Notes under the pieces: generated by a model
What the model was told of the DNA's origin: nothing
Databases searched by the model: none
The model's input: the letters and a program-made list of their open reading frames with translations, nothing else
Source of the DNA: Bacillus sp. 1780r2a1
GTDB lineage: Bacteria; Bacillota; Bacilli; Bacillales; Bacillaceae_H
Reading direction: 5' to 3'
NCBI GenBank assembly: GCA_024134725.1
Contig: CP099863.1
Location: 2,289,501-2,353,500 of the forward strand
Length of the DNA stretch: 64,000 nucleotides
Made by a program: the position numbers and the translations under genes
Part shown: piece after piece, positions 16,914 to 24,599 of the stretch
How positions within the stretch are numbered: the stretch's first letter is position 1
Layout of the letters: each line of letters opens with the position of its first letter

Positions 16914-18443
16914 TTATTCTTGTATGGCTAAATTTTTAGTAATAACATAGTATTCACTTTTCGTCATTTGCCACCCTTTCACATTTTCCTTATATGCAAC
17001 AAAATTATTTGGATGGACAATGGCGGAGTGTAAGGCTTCATCATTAATTATTTTACCCGCTTGCCTTGTTAACTCCACGCGCTTTTGCTCGTCAACAGTT
17101 TCGTTTAACTGCTTAATTAAACGACTAAGCGCTTGATTATCATAATGACCTACGTTATAAAAACCATCTTTGCCATAAACACTATTTAAATAATAAGAAG
17201 AATCACCGCGTGGGGCTGTAATTAAGCTGTATGTAGCTATCCCCCAATCAAAATTTGTCGTCATATATTCATCCATATTCTCAACTTGCTGTATGTCAAC
17301 TTTGACCCCAATTTTTTTCGCTTCCGATTGGATAAGCTGGGCCATTAAGGGCAGTTCTGGGCGATATGGGTATGTTAAAATCGTGAACGATAGCTGCTTA
17401 CCTTCTTTGACTGCTCGGTTGTTTTCAACTTTGTAGCCTGCTTTTTTTAAGTATTCTTTAGCGGAATCTGGACCAGATTCTTTTTTAGGAGCATCATAAG
17501 CAAAAGAAAACTCCTTTAAAAATGGGCCGTTTGCTGCTACGCCTTGTCCTGCAAGCGTATAGTCTACAACGTCTTGACGATTTAAAAGGACATCAAACGC
17601 TTTTCTCACGTTAACGTCTTTAAACGCTTCGATGTTCGTGTTGTATAAAAGCATTTGCGTGCGCAAACTGGGAACGACGTCGACTACAAGTGACGGATCT
17701 TTCTTTAGTAGCTCTAAGCTTTCAATTTCAGGGCGATACACGATATCAGCTTCTCCAGATTGCAGAGCAGCTGTCCGTGCATTTGCATCTTCATTGTATA
17801 ACATTGTAACGCGATCTAATTTGGGGTCACCGTCCCAGTACTGATCATACTTTTTTAGCTCTAGTTTACTGTTTGGCTGAGAAGATACCGTTTCAAACGG
17901 TCCCGTTCCCACTGGATGTGCTTCAATATTCTTTTCCGTTACGTCGATAATAGCAGCATTTGGGTGAACAAGTTCAGACGGCAATGAAACAACAGGCTCT
18001 TGTGTTAAAATCATTAGTTTTTGACCATCTGCTTTCATTTCTTTTATTTTTAATGAACCTTTCATTGCTTCACTCACCTTCACCGTACGTTCTAACGATG
18101 CTTTTACCGCTTTAGCGTCCAACGCTTTTCCATTTTGAAACGTAACCCCATCTCGAATGATAAACTCCCAAGTTGTTCCGTTATCTAACGCTTTCCAGCT
18201 TTCAGCTAACCAAGGCTCAATGTGTGAATCTTCTGTTGTTTTTACTAATGTTTCCACAACGCCTGCTCGCAGCGGCGTATAGTTAAGCTGGGGGTCTAGC
18301 GTATCTGTTGGAAAGTTAGATAAAAAGGTAAGCGTATTGGAATTAGAAGTTGCAGAGCTGTTTGCTTGATTTCCAGAGCAAGCTGTGAGCATGCACACCG
18401 CTACTCCCATCATAATTGCTGTTTTCCATATCTGTCTTTTCAT
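16914..18443 (-). CDS. NikA/CntA-like ABC-transporter substrate-binding lipoprotein (orphan)
   Basis: The protein of about 509 residues has a lipoprotein signal (MKRQIWK, hydrophobic stretch, lipobox MLTAC) and an extracellular solute-binding family 5 domain. TDTLDPQLNYTPLRAGVVE, EPWLAESWKAL, PVGTGPFE and DVNVRKAFDVLLNRQDVV are typical of nickel or metal-opine binding proteins. It is clearly paralogous to the lipoprotein encoded at 37056-38642, sharing the PLRAG, IEPWLAESW, NEDANARTAAL/NEDANARTLAL and TAPRGD motifs. No permease or ATPase genes are adjacent, so it may feed that complete transporter. The start at 18443 follows GGAGG; the upstream neighbour is a DMT permease. Confidence 0.8.
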   Translation of the reverse strand: MKRQIWKTAIMMGVAVCMLTACSGNQANSSATSNSNTLTFLSNFPTDTLDPQLNYTPLRAGVVETLVKTTEDSHIEPWLAESWKALDNGTTWEFIIRDGVTFQNGKALDAKAVKASLERTVKVSEAMKGSLKIKEMKADGQKLMILTQEPVVSLPSELVHPNAAIIDVTEKNIEAHPVGTGPFETVSSQPNSKLELKKYDQYWDGDPKLDRVTMLYNEDANARTAALQSGEADIVYRPEIESLELLKKDPSLVVDVVPSLRTQMLLYNTNIEAFKDVNVRKAFDVLLNRQDVVDYTLAGQGVAANGPFLKEFSFAYDAPKKESGPDSAKEYLKKAGYKVENNRAVKEGKQLSFTILTYPYRPELPLMAQLIQSEAKKIGVKVDIQQVENMDEYMTTNFDWGIATYSLITAPRGDSSYYLNSVYGKDGFYNVGHYDNQALSRLIKQLNETVDEQKRVELTRQAGKIINDEALHSAIVHPNNFVAYKENVKGWQMTKSEYYVITKNLAIQE

Positions 18444-18468
18444 GTCGTAATCCTCCAAAGTATGTATC

Positions 18469-18485
18469 TTAGCAAATAATGCTAA
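18469..18485. promoter_or_regulatory. Inverted repeat between DMT permease and binding-protein genes
   Basis: TTAGCA-AATAA-TGCTAA, 26 bp upstream of the lipoprotein start. No T-run follows, so an operator is as likely as a terminator. Confidence 0.35.
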
Positions 18486-18501
18486 TCATAATTTCAAAAG
18501 T

Positions 18502-19452
18502 TTACGAGTTTTCTAACTTTTTGTCAATTAGCTTTTTGCTTAATTTTTGAGCTCGGGAGCGCTCTTGATACGTTGTTCCAATAATACCAATCATAATAGC
18601 TATACCGCCAATCCAATGAAAATAAGACAAGTGCTCATGTAAAAATGCTACGCCTGCTACTACGCCAATTAGCGTAGCTAAATTGGTAAATACGCTCATC
18701 TGTGCTGCTTGAATAGTTTTTAATGCATAGTTGGATAAAAAAGCTGTAATAAGAGAAGAAAATATACCTAAATATGCTACTGATAGCAAAAACCCCAGTT
18801 GAAACAGCGGTTTAAAGAATGTTGCCAGCGAGCCATTAAGGCTATGATGAACAACTGCGACTCCGTTAAAACCAATAAATCCAACGAACATCATAACGTA
18901 TGTAAGCTCAATGGTAGAATAAGAACGTGTCAGTTTACGAGCGAGTACGTTGTAAGAAGCATTTGATAAAGCTGCTAGCAAAATAAAGAGAGCACCTATG
19001 CTTCCACTGACTGAGAAATTTACGCCTTTCATCGCCAGTATGTATACAATGCCAGAAACGGATAATAGAATCGAAAATTTTTGACGAGGTGTTGACGTTT
19101 CTTTTAATAGATAGGTAGCAAGGAGCAACGTAAAAATTGGAACTGACGCTTGAATAATGCTTGCTTCAGAGGATGTGGTATATAAAAGACCAAGCGCTTG
19201 AAAGCCAAAATAACATATTGGAAATAAAAGACCTAAAGGCAAAATCCGAAGAACATCGTGCCTATTCACCTTCATTTTCTGTTTGTTTACAAGCAGAAGC
19301 AGCGAAGCAACTATAAAGGATAACGTAAAGCGGTGAGCAAGTACGTCAATGACCCCTGCATAATTTAGCGCTACTTTTACAATCATGAGCGCAAACCCTG
19401 TAATGATTGCATATAAAAAAGCTGAGCCAAATGCTTTTTGAACATTTGTCAA
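18502..19452 (-). CDS. EamA/DMT-family permease
   Basis: The protein of about 316 residues has 10 hydrophobic helices in two homologous EamA halves. The first contains SFIVASLLLLVNKQK and TSSEASIIQASVPIFTLLLA, the second contains SNASYNVLARKL and YALKTIQAAQMSVFTNLATL. DMT permeases usually export amino acids, nucleotides or metabolites. GGAGAGG lies 5 bases before a TTG at 19452 (TNVQKAFG), which is preferred over the ATG at 19509. Its stop is 58 bp before the orphan lipoprotein start on the same strand. The IS insertion lies about 80 bp upstream, so its own promoter may be partly affected. Confidence 0.8.
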   Translation of the reverse strand: MTNVQKAFGSAFLYAIITGFALMIVKVALNYAGVIDVLAHRFTLSFIVASLLLLVNKQKMKVNRHDVLRILPLGLLFPICYFGFQALGLLYTTSSEASIIQASVPIFTLLLATYLLKETSTPRQKFSILLSVSGIVYILAMKGVNFSVSGSIGALFILLAALSNASYNVLARKLTRSYSTIELTYVMMFVGFIGFNGVAVVHHSLNGSLATFFKPLFQLGFLLSVAYLGIFSSLITAFLSNYALKTIQAAQMSVFTNLATLIGVVAGVAFLHEHLSYFHWIGGIAIMIGIIGTTYQERSRAQKLSKKLIDKKLENS

Positions 19453-19534
19453 ATAATCCTCTCCTTTTGAAGCAATTGTGCGGATGTACTTCACTAATCT
19501 TTTATACAAGTATACAAAAAAGCCCTTGTTTTAC

Positions 19535-19573
19535 GGGACTGACCCCTGTTTTTGAGACAGGAATCAAAACACC
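19535..19573. repeat. IS terminal inverted repeat (left)
   Basis: Begins GGGACTGACCCC, continues through TGAGACA and ends AAAACACC. Pairs with 20783-20820 with scattered mismatches. Confidence 0.85.
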
Positions 19574-19575
19574 TT

Positions 19576-20424
19576 TTAAACAACCAGTTTTCTGTATTGT
19601 ACAGGAGACTGGTTGTTTAATTTTGTTTGAATACGGGCATGGTTATAATACGTAATATAGCTTTTGACGGTTTGCTCTACGATGGTAGTCGTAGTGTATG
19701 TCAACTCGTCAAGGTAGAACGTTTCAGACTTTAGTGAGGAATGAAACGATTCAATTGAGGCATTATCTGCGGGCGTCCCTTTTCGGGACATACTCATGAT
19801 AATGCCTTTCTCTTTAATTGTTTGTTGATAAGCATACGATGTGTACACAGAGCCTTGATCACTATGCAACGTGCACCCTTCCGGTAGAGAAGGGAGTTGG
19901 TTAAGCGTGTCTAAAACAAACGCGACATTTTGACAATCACCTATGGAATACGCAATAATCTCTCCGTTAAATAAATCTTGAATACTTGAAAGATACAATG
20001 GTTTCGGCCCAAAAGGCAAGTACGTAATATCGGTCACGAGCTTTTGGAGAGGGCGTTCAGCTTGAAAGTCACGATTTAATACATTCTCTGCAACCTGATA
20101 AGGTTGCCCTGTTCGCTGCCGTTTCTTTCGTTTAACACGACATTGCCAACCGTATTTCTGCATGGTACGCTGCACAAACTTGTGGTTAATCTTCATGGTT
20201 CGCTTGAGTACAGCTGTGATTTTTCGATAGCCATATCGAAACTTGTGTGCACGACATTGTTCACCCACTTGCTGTTCCATCCATTTCTTTCGTGTATCCT
20301 GTTGACTATGCTGCTTCCAACGGTAGTAAGTGGATCGGGGAATACCAAGATGGAAACAGATTTGATAAATAGGGATTTGTTCTTTTAACTCTTCCACTAG
20401 GTTCACTGCGATTTCTGGTACCAC
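19576..20424 (-). CDS. IS3-family transposase OrfB (DDE integrase domain)
   Basis: The 282-residue reading frame carries the helix-turn-helix-like segment QICFHLGIPRSTYYRW, the HTH_21-type region, and the rve-type catalytic domain with the DDE residues: Asp in LVTDITYLPFG, Asp in LHSDQGSVYTS and Glu in ADNASIESFHSSLKSE. OrfB is normally made as an OrfAB fusion by -1 frameshifting, and the A-AAA-AAG heptamer at 20445-20451 (minus strand) is in the correct phase for this. All catalytic residues are present. Confidence 0.92.
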   Translation of the reverse strand: MVPEIAVNLVEELKEQIPIYQICFHLGIPRSTYYRWKQHSQQDTRKKWMEQQVGEQCRAHKFRYGYRKITAVLKRTMKINHKFVQRTMQKYGWQCRVKRKKRQRTGQPYQVAENVLNRDFQAERPLQKLVTDITYLPFGPKPLYLSSIQDLFNGEIIAYSIGDCQNVAFVLDTLNQLPSLPEGCTLHSDQGSVYTSYAYQQTIKEKGIIMSMSRKGTPADNASIESFHSSLKSETFYLDELTYTTTTIVEQTVKSYITYYNHARIQTKLNNQSPVQYRKLVV

Positions 20425-20726
20425 TTCCTTTCCAATTCCTTGTACTTTTTTAAAATCTCGATTTGTTGCTTTAACTGTCGGTTCTCAGCCTCTAACTTCG
20501 CTGTCTCGCTTTCAAAATCAGGACCTTTTCCATAGGCATATTGCTTGCCTACTGGCTGTTCCAACCGGTGTACATCCCCAGTTTGATACCACTTCATCCA
20601 CGTTTTTAATTGGGTAGGATTTCGAATGTTTAGTTGTGATAAGACTTCTTTTACAGATACACCGGCTAATCTCATTTCAATTGCCTTTAACTTTAGTTCG
20701 ACTGGATAACTAACTCTTGTTCCCAT
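20403..20726 (-). CDS. IS3-family transposase OrfA (HTH protein)
   Basis: The 107-residue protein begins MGTRVSYPVELKLKAIEMRL and has an N-terminal helix-turn-helix (GVSVKEVLSQLNIRNPTQLK) that binds the IS ends. A C-terminal leucine-zipper-like coiled coil (ETAKLEAENRQLKQQIEILK) follows. It overlaps orfB. The codons TTA-AAA-AAG near its end contain a -1 slippery heptamer. Confidence 0.9.
   Translation of the reverse strand: MGTRVSYPVELKLKAIEMRLAGVSVKEVLSQLNIRNPTQLKTWMKWYQTGDVHRLEQPVGKQYAYGKGPDFESETAKLEAENRQLKQQIEILKKYKELERKWYQKSQ
20445..20451 (-). promoter_or_regulatory. Probable -1 frameshift heptamer (A AAA AAG) for OrfAB
   Basis: On the minus strand the orfA codons TTA-AAA-AAG give the heptamer A-AAA-AAG. 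A -1 slip leads straight into the orfB frame (KKVQGIGKEVVPEIAV). Confidence 0.7.
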
Positions 20727-20782
20727 AGAAAAAACACCTCCAAGTGATGGTTAGGTACTACATACCCAGTTTTCAACTTAAA

Positions 20783-20820
20783 GGTGTTTTTTATTTGTCT
20801 CACTTTACGGGGTCAGTCCC
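20783..20820. repeat. IS terminal inverted repeat (right)
   Basis: The reverse complement begins GGGACTGACCCC, contains TGAGACA and ends AAAACACC. It is next to the right TAC target duplication. Confidence 0.85.
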
Positions 20821-20838
20821 TACAACAAGAGCTTTTTC

Positions 20839-21402
20839 TTACGCTTCAATCAGCGTGAGCTTTTCCATAATTGCTTCACGCGGCTTAGGTGCCGGAACGT
20901 CATCAAATTTACCTAACATGAGTACACCGACAATGGCTTCATCTTCTTTTACATCTACTATTTTTCTGAATCCAGGTTGATGAATAAGCTTTCCTGTTTT
21001 CCACAGAACTCCAATTTCTTGTTCCCACGCTAGCAGTAAAAAATTTTGGATAAAAGCAGACACAGCGCTGAAATCTTCTTCTTGCTTCATTTCATTTTCA
21101 TCTTTAGGGACTGTAACAACAATATTGGCCTGTGATTGAGAAAACTTTTCTGCCATCTTTCCTATTTTTTTTGCTGCCCCTTCATCAGAAACTTGTTTGG
21201 ACAAGTTTCTCATCCCCTCACTTAGTGATTTGTTGCCTTTTCCATAGAACATCACAAGTCGCCACGGCTGACGTAGTTTATGGTTTGGAGCCCATGACGC
21301 ATCGTCTAAAAGTTGGATAATAGTCTCTTTGTCAATTGGATTATTGTTAAACGTACGAATGGTTCTTCTTTCTCTTATTACGTCTCGAATGGATGCTGAC
21401 AT
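20839..21402 (-). CDS. Nitroreductase-family FMN oxidoreductase (YfhC-like)
   Basis: The protein of about 187 residues begins SIRDVIRERRTIRTFNNNPI and continues ASWAPNHKLRQPWRLVMF, the FMN-binding arginine/serine region of the nitroreductase family. The C-terminal part contains VSAFIQNFLLLAWEQEIGVL (dimer/FMN helix) and VGVLMLGKFDD. Such enzymes use NAD(P)H to reduce nitro compounds, quinones or flavin. The ATG at 21402 follows AAAGGAACG and is preferred over 21420. It is the second gene after the RHH-like gene, and a Fur-type box lies upstream of the pair. Its terminator is interrupted by the IS. Confidence 0.85.
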   Translation of the reverse strand: MSASIRDVIRERRTIRTFNNNPIDKETIIQLLDDASWAPNHKLRQPWRLVMFYGKGNKSLSEGMRNLSKQVSDEGAAKKIGKMAEKFSQSQANIVVTVPKDENEMKQEEDFSAVSAFIQNFLLLAWEQEIGVLWKTGKLIHQPGFRKIVDVKEDEAIVGVLMLGKFDDVPAPKPREAIMEKLTLIEA

Positions 21403-21433
21403 TTTAATCGTTCCTTTCACCTATAGATTTGTA

Positions 21434-21823
21434 TTAGCTGTTTTGAATTAAAAATCGCACGGCTTGCGAAATATCCATGTTGTGTTGTTCACAAAATGTA
21501 AGCAGTCTATCATATGTATTGGCGTCTAATCGTACATGAATCGATTCGGTAAGCCTTGCATTATCAAGATCCTTTGAAACTTTTCGCTGATCTTCTTTAA
21601 ACATACCTCGATGTACGGATAACGTTGCGCTTCCTCGATCAGCAATTTGCTTTTCACATTCTCTCTCATCCCAAAACTCTTTAACTCGCTTCATGCGTTC
21701 ATCAAGTCGCTCTTGAAACGCTGTACTTTCAAAATTTGCTCCGTTACGCTTGGCTTTATGGATAAACTTTTGAAACATAAATTCCCGATATTCTTCGTAG
21801 CTTTTAAATGATATCACTCTCAT
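21434..21823 (-). CDS. Hypothetical protein with C-terminal ribbon-helix-helix-like segment
   Basis: The 129-residue protein has a helical, highly charged N-terminal part (SYEEYREFMFQKFIHKAKRN) and a C-terminal segment SIHVRLDANTYDRLLTF followed by MDISQAVRFLIQNS. This strand-helix-helix pattern is like CopG/MetJ-type RHH DNA-binding domains, so it could be a regulator, but that is inferred. It lies 31 bp upstream of the nitroreductase gene on the same strand and directly downstream of a Fur-like box. Confidence 0.6.
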   Translation of the reverse strand: MRVISFKSYEEYREFMFQKFIHKAKRNGANFESTAFQERLDERMKRVKEFWDERECEKQIADRGSATLSVHRGMFKEDQRKVSKDLDNARLTESIHVRLDANTYDRLLTFCEQHNMDISQAVRFLIQNS

Positions 21824-21847
21824 ATGATTACCCTCACATTTGTTCTA

Positions 21848-21872
21848 CGATAATCATTCTCAATTGATTATC
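21848..21872. promoter_or_regulatory. Fur-type box upstream of RHH-nitroreductase operon
   Basis: CGATAATCATTCTCA (21848-21862) matches 12 of the 14 fixed positions of the 7-1-7 Fur consensus TGATAATNATTATCA. GATAATCA and TGATTATC form a longer inverted repeat across 21849-21872. The site is 25 bp upstream of the start at 21823, so iron-dependent repression is likely. Confidence 0.6.
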
Positions 21873-21926
21873 TATCCTTATATTACTGAATGTAAGACAT
21901 TTCTGTCAATCTTTTTCTCAATTAAA

Positions 21927-21953
21927 AAAGAAAAGGCGCTTTGCCTTTTCTTT
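21927..21953 (-). terminator. Terminator of DUF4395 gene
   Basis: 11-bp arms AAAGAAAAGGC/GCCTTTTCTTT with a 5-base loop, overlapping the stop codon. T-run on the minus strand. Confidence 0.8.
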
Positions 21954-22371
21954 ATGCAGCTTGCTTTTGCTTCTTTCTCTTGTACTTCCACATTATATAC
22001 CGATAGCGTATCGTACAGCCGATGCAGTATCCCATTAAAGCTACTCCTGCTGCAATAAGCACCATAATACTAAAAGCTGCTGATATAACCGGTAGATTTG
22101 TGATAAAAAACAACAGTGATAATCCTAAACAGATTGTCGCAATCCATTGGTTGAAAAGCTGCTGATCACGCTCTTCTAACGGATAGGATGAAACTTCTTG
22201 TTTAAGAAATTGTTTTCCTATCTTCATAATGGGATTTTGTTTTGTTAAAAGAGTAATCATTCCTACAATAAATGGAGCAAGCAGTATCCATGTTGTTGTG
22301 AAAAATGATAATATTACGCATACGACAATAAAAGCTTGATTGAATTGAACAAGTGGTTTTGGAATCCCCAT
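21952..22371 (-). CDS. DUF4395-type membrane protein
   Basis: The 139-residue protein begins GIPKPLVQFNQAFIVVCVIL and has four hydrophobic helices. The conserved loop LTKQNPIMKIGKQFL and the C-terminal MGYCIGCTIRYRYIMWKYK fit DUF4395 integral membrane proteins, whose GYCIGC cysteine pair is conserved. These are sometimes linked with thiol-redox or sulfur genes elsewhere, but nothing nearby supports that here. It ends in a basic tail and has its own terminator. Confidence 0.7.
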   Translation of the reverse strand: MGIPKPLVQFNQAFIVVCVILSFFTTTWILLAPFIVGMITLLTKQNPIMKIGKQFLKQEVSSYPLEERDQQLFNQWIATICLGLSLLFFITNLPVISAAFSIMVLIAAGVALMGYCIGCTIRYRYIMWKYKRKKQKQAA

Positions 22372-22444
22372 GACAAATAACCCCCTCTTTATATCTCATT
22401 ATACATAGTGTATTAGTAAGAATAAAGATGGGAGCTTTTGAAAT

Positions 22445-23005
22445 TTATGAGTTTTTCAACTTTCTTAAACAAAGCTTTATGCATTCATTTGCCTCTTCGA
22501 TAAGCTGATCATTTCCTGTTTTCAAGCGAATTTCAAGCGACTGTTGAAAATAATGATGGGCTTTTGAAAGATTTTGTTGATCTAATAAACACTTGCCGTA
22601 CTGTTGATACAAAAAATCTGCGTATGTATATAGCGATGAATTTATGTGAAGCTGATTGAGGAGTGTTTCGAACATTTCATTTGCTTTACACCAATTGCTT
22701 TGCCAATGGAATGTTTGTCCTAAATAAATGGAGCTTTTAAATACTTGCTTGTGCTCTTGATACCTTTCATATAAATAAATGGATAGCTGCAAATGCCTTA
22801 CGCTGCTTTTTAATTCGCCTACAATGCGTTCATATTTACCAATTATCCGGTATATGCCCGCAGCTATTCTCTCATCTTCCTCTGAGATTGCTTTCTTTTT
22901 TAAATGAGCAATCCCTTTTCGGATATCAGCTTCACTAAAAGGCACTTCGCGGAGCTTCTGACTAAAACCATAATTCATATTAAAGGGAATACGCTTTATA
23001 TCCAT
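22445..23005 (-). CDS. TPR-repeat protein, hypothetical
   Basis: The protein of about 186 residues consists of helix pairs resembling tetratricopeptide repeats, for example SSVRHLQLSIYLYERY, ANEMFETLLNQLH and LSKAHHYFQQSLEIRL. Such repeats act as protein- or peptide-binding scaffolds, as in Rap-type or bacilliredoxin-independent regulators of bacilli, but it is too short for a Rap protein. The ATG at 23005 follows AAGGAAGGG and is preferred to the long start at 23089, which overlaps a hairpin. Partner unknown. Confidence 0.65.
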   Translation of the reverse strand: MDIKRIPFNMNYGFSQKLREVPFSEADIRKGIAHLKKKAISEEDERIAAGIYRIIGKYERIVGELKSSVRHLQLSIYLYERYQEHKQVFKSSIYLGQTFHWQSNWCKANEMFETLLNQLHINSSLYTYADFLYQQYGKCLLDQQNLSKAHHYFQQSLEIRLKTGNDQLIEEANECIKLCLRKLKNS

Positions 23006-23072
23006 AAAGAACCCTTCCTTATATATCCATTTTATATAATTGTACCCTAAAGTCTCGGTACATACAATATAT

Positions 23073-23109
23073 ATGAAAACCCCTTTCATGTGTAGAAAGA
23101 GGTTTTCAT
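23073..23109 (-). terminator. Hairpin after GNAT gene
   Basis: Arms ATGAAAACC-c-CTTTC and GAAAG-a-GGTTTTCAT lie 3 bp beyond the acetyltransferase stop codon. No clear T-run, so termination is only probable. Confidence 0.55.
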
Positions 23110-23111
23110 CA

Positions 23112-23669
23112 CTATGCGTTTCGCTTCATATAATAAAATGGTTTTCCACTAATATAGCGTGTACCCGTCACGTGAAAATCCATTTTTTCATAAAGGGCAC
23201 GAGCTCCTTCATTCTCAAATTCAACATTTAGGGTTAATGGAAGCTGTCTACTTTCTGCTTCTTGAAAAGCACTCTGCAGCAGCATAGATCCAATGCCTTT
23301 ACCTTGATAACTTTCACTTACAACAATTGAATCAAGATAAAAGTCTCCTGCTTCTGTTTCCCTATCTGGAAGCCATGTGCTGTTTCCTGTTTTTTCACGA
23401 ACGTACGAAATCATCGGCTGATCGAAAGCTTCAATATGTTCACCCTCATAGCAAATCATTACTCCCGCGATTACCTCGTTAAGCTCAGCAACGGTAATAT
23501 TTTTATAGCTATATCGGCTGCAGTCTGACGCTACATATGTTTGTAACACGCGAAGAGCTTCGTCATCCGTTGAACTAGCAGTATGGTCTCTGGCAATTTG
23601 ACCAAGCATGCTATATAAAAGTTCACTTATAATGCCCGCTTCTTGTTTTTTTGCTTTTCTGATGTTCAT
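23112..23669 (-). CDS. GNAT-family N-acetyltransferase
   Basis: The 185-residue protein has the GNAT core: DFYLDSIVVSESYQGKGIG (acetyl-CoA pyrophosphate loop Q-G-K-G-I-G), a helix SMLLQSAFQEAESRQL and the final strand TLNVEFENEGARALYEKMDF. It would acetylate an amine on a small molecule or protein. It is close to enzymes annotated as YkkB/YitI-like in bacilli, but the substrate is not predictable. Transcribed alone, ending at a hairpin. Confidence 0.8.
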   Translation of the reverse strand: MNIRKAKKQEAGIISELLYSMLGQIARDHTASSTDDEALRVLQTYVASDCSRYSYKNITVAELNEVIAGVMICYEGEHIEAFDQPMISYVREKTGNSTWLPDRETEAGDFYLDSIVVSESYQGKGIGSMLLQSAFQEAESRQLPLTLNVEFENEGARALYEKMDFHVTGTRYISGKPFYYMKRNA

Positions 23670-23798
23670 ACTATCAATGCTCCTTTTTATCCTCTATTTC
23701 TACTTTACCACATCTGCTTATCTTTGAAAAAAATATACATTTCATCAAAAAAACAATATAATAAAATAAATAACCAAAAGATGGTAGGTGCTCAGTTG

Positions 23799-23954
23799 AT
23801 GCCAAGAAAACAAATGCGTAAAAAGAAAAAATTAGGTAATCGAGATAATATTTTTGATTTTCTTTTTGATTTACTCTTGGAGGTTCCTCAGCTTTTACTT
23901 TGGCCAGTGCGATTACTTATAAAAAGCATAAAGCATCTCTTTAATGCGTTTTAG
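23799..23954 (+). CDS. Small basic amphipathic protein (51 aa)
   Basis: The 51-residue protein MPRKQMRKKKKLGNRDN... has a lysine/arginine-rich start and a leucine-rich, probably membrane-associated C-terminal helix (FLFDLLLEVPQLLLWPVRLL). The longer frame from 23643 lacks a ribosome binding site. The ATG at 23799 has AGGTG about 9 bases upstream. A strong hairpin follows. No family recognised; it may be a small membrane-surface protein. Confidence 0.55.
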   Translation: MPRKQMRKKKKLGNRDNIFDFLFDLLLEVPQLLLWPVRLLIKSIKHLFNAF

Positions 23955-23978
23955 TAAGTATCATTACATATTGATACT

Positions 23979-24014
23979 AGCCATGCTTGGAGCGGAATTC
24001 TTCCAAGCATGGCT
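23979..24014 (+). terminator. Terminator after the 51-aa gene
   Basis: 13-bp arms AGCCATGCTTGGA/TCCAAGCATGGCT, then GCAGTTTTTTATT on the plus strand. Confidence 0.75.
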
Positions 24015-24031
24015 GCAGTTTTTTATTATTC

Positions 24032-24154
24032 TTACTTCAGTGGAAACTCATGCTTCTGCTTGTGCTTTGCATTTTTTCTTACTTCTTTCCACCAGTAGTA
24101 TAAAGTAGTTCCAACAAAAATCCCCACTAGCATTCTTATCATAAACGGCGTCAT
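24032..24154 (-). CDS. Small single-pass membrane protein (40 aa)
   Basis: The 40-residue protein MTPFMIRMLVGIFVGTTLYY, then WWKEVRKNAKHKQK, has one membrane helix and a basic cytoplasmic tail. AAGGGAG lies upstream of the ATG at 24154, which begins 1 bp after the stop codon of the DoxX-like gene. It is therefore the last gene of the DCC-DoxX operon and possibly a subunit or modulator of that membrane pair. The short length is unusual, but the start signals are good. Confidence 0.6.
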   Translation of the reverse strand: MTPFMIRMLVGIFVGTTLYYWWKEVRKNAKHKQKHEFPLK

Positions 24155-24155
24155 C

Positions 24156-24599
24156 TTACACTCTCCCTTCTTCCTTTACAAATAGCGCTTGAATGAGCCT
24201 CTTTCTTTCAAAAAATAAAAGAGCTAGGCACATTAGTGTTAGTACCGTACTTAAATCCTGTACGCCAATATCAAAGAAATAGTTAATCATCATGACATTT
24301 ATAACAATTGGGAAATAACAGATTGCTCCAAATAACGCAGTACGCGGAATCATAATGAGAATAGCAGCTACTACCTCTCCAATCCCAATTATAATTTCAT
24401 ATTCTTTGGAGTAACCAAAAAATCTCCATGCCATAACAAACCCTTCACCATTTAGCGCAAGTGCTTCAGGAGTAGGCTCTCCAAACTGACCGAATACAAT
24501 CTTTACAGAACCGTAAATAAGAAACACAATCCCTAAAAAAATCCGAAACGTTGCTGGAATTGATTGACGAAAAATTGAAATCCATTTAGAATCTTTCAT
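24156..24599 (-). CDS. DoxX-like membrane protein
   Basis: The 147-residue protein has four helices. FRIFLGIVFLIYGSVKIVFG and SKEYEIIIGIGEVVAAILIM are typical of DoxX/DoxD-related quinone-associated membrane proteins. Some members take part in thiosulfate or redox reactions at the membrane. It overlaps the upstream DCC-family gene by 14 bp, which indicates translational coupling, and precedes a 40-residue membrane protein. Confidence 0.75.
   Translation of the reverse strand: MKDSKWISIFRQSIPATFRIFLGIVFLIYGSVKIVFGQFGEPTPEALALNGEGFVMAWRFFGYSKEYEIIIGIGEVVAAILIMIPRTALFGAICYFPIVINVMMINYFFDIGVQDLSTVLTLMCLALLFFERKRLIQALFVKEEGRV

Larger units (their letters stand above)
19535..20820 (-). mobile_element. 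IS3-family (IS150-group-like) insertion sequence, 1286 bp
   Basis: The element is bounded by imperfect inverted repeats of about 38 bp, both starting GGGACTGACCCC, and flanked by a 3-bp direct repeat TAC (19532-19534 and 20821-20823), as expected for a target-site duplication. It encodes orfA and orfB on the minus strand, overlapping by 22 bp in different frames. All parts look intact, so the copy may be active. It is inserted in the loop of the terminator that follows the nitroreductase gene. Confidence 0.92.
19517..20837 (-). terminator. Terminator split by the IS element
   Basis: The flanks AAAAAGCCCTTGTT (19517-19530) and AACAAGAGCTTTTT (20824-20837) are complementary with one mismatch. 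After removing the IS and one TAC copy they would form a hairpin with loop TTAC, located 2 bp after the nitroreductase stop codon. The insertion sits inside the loop, so the terminator is probably non-functional. Confidence 0.75.
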
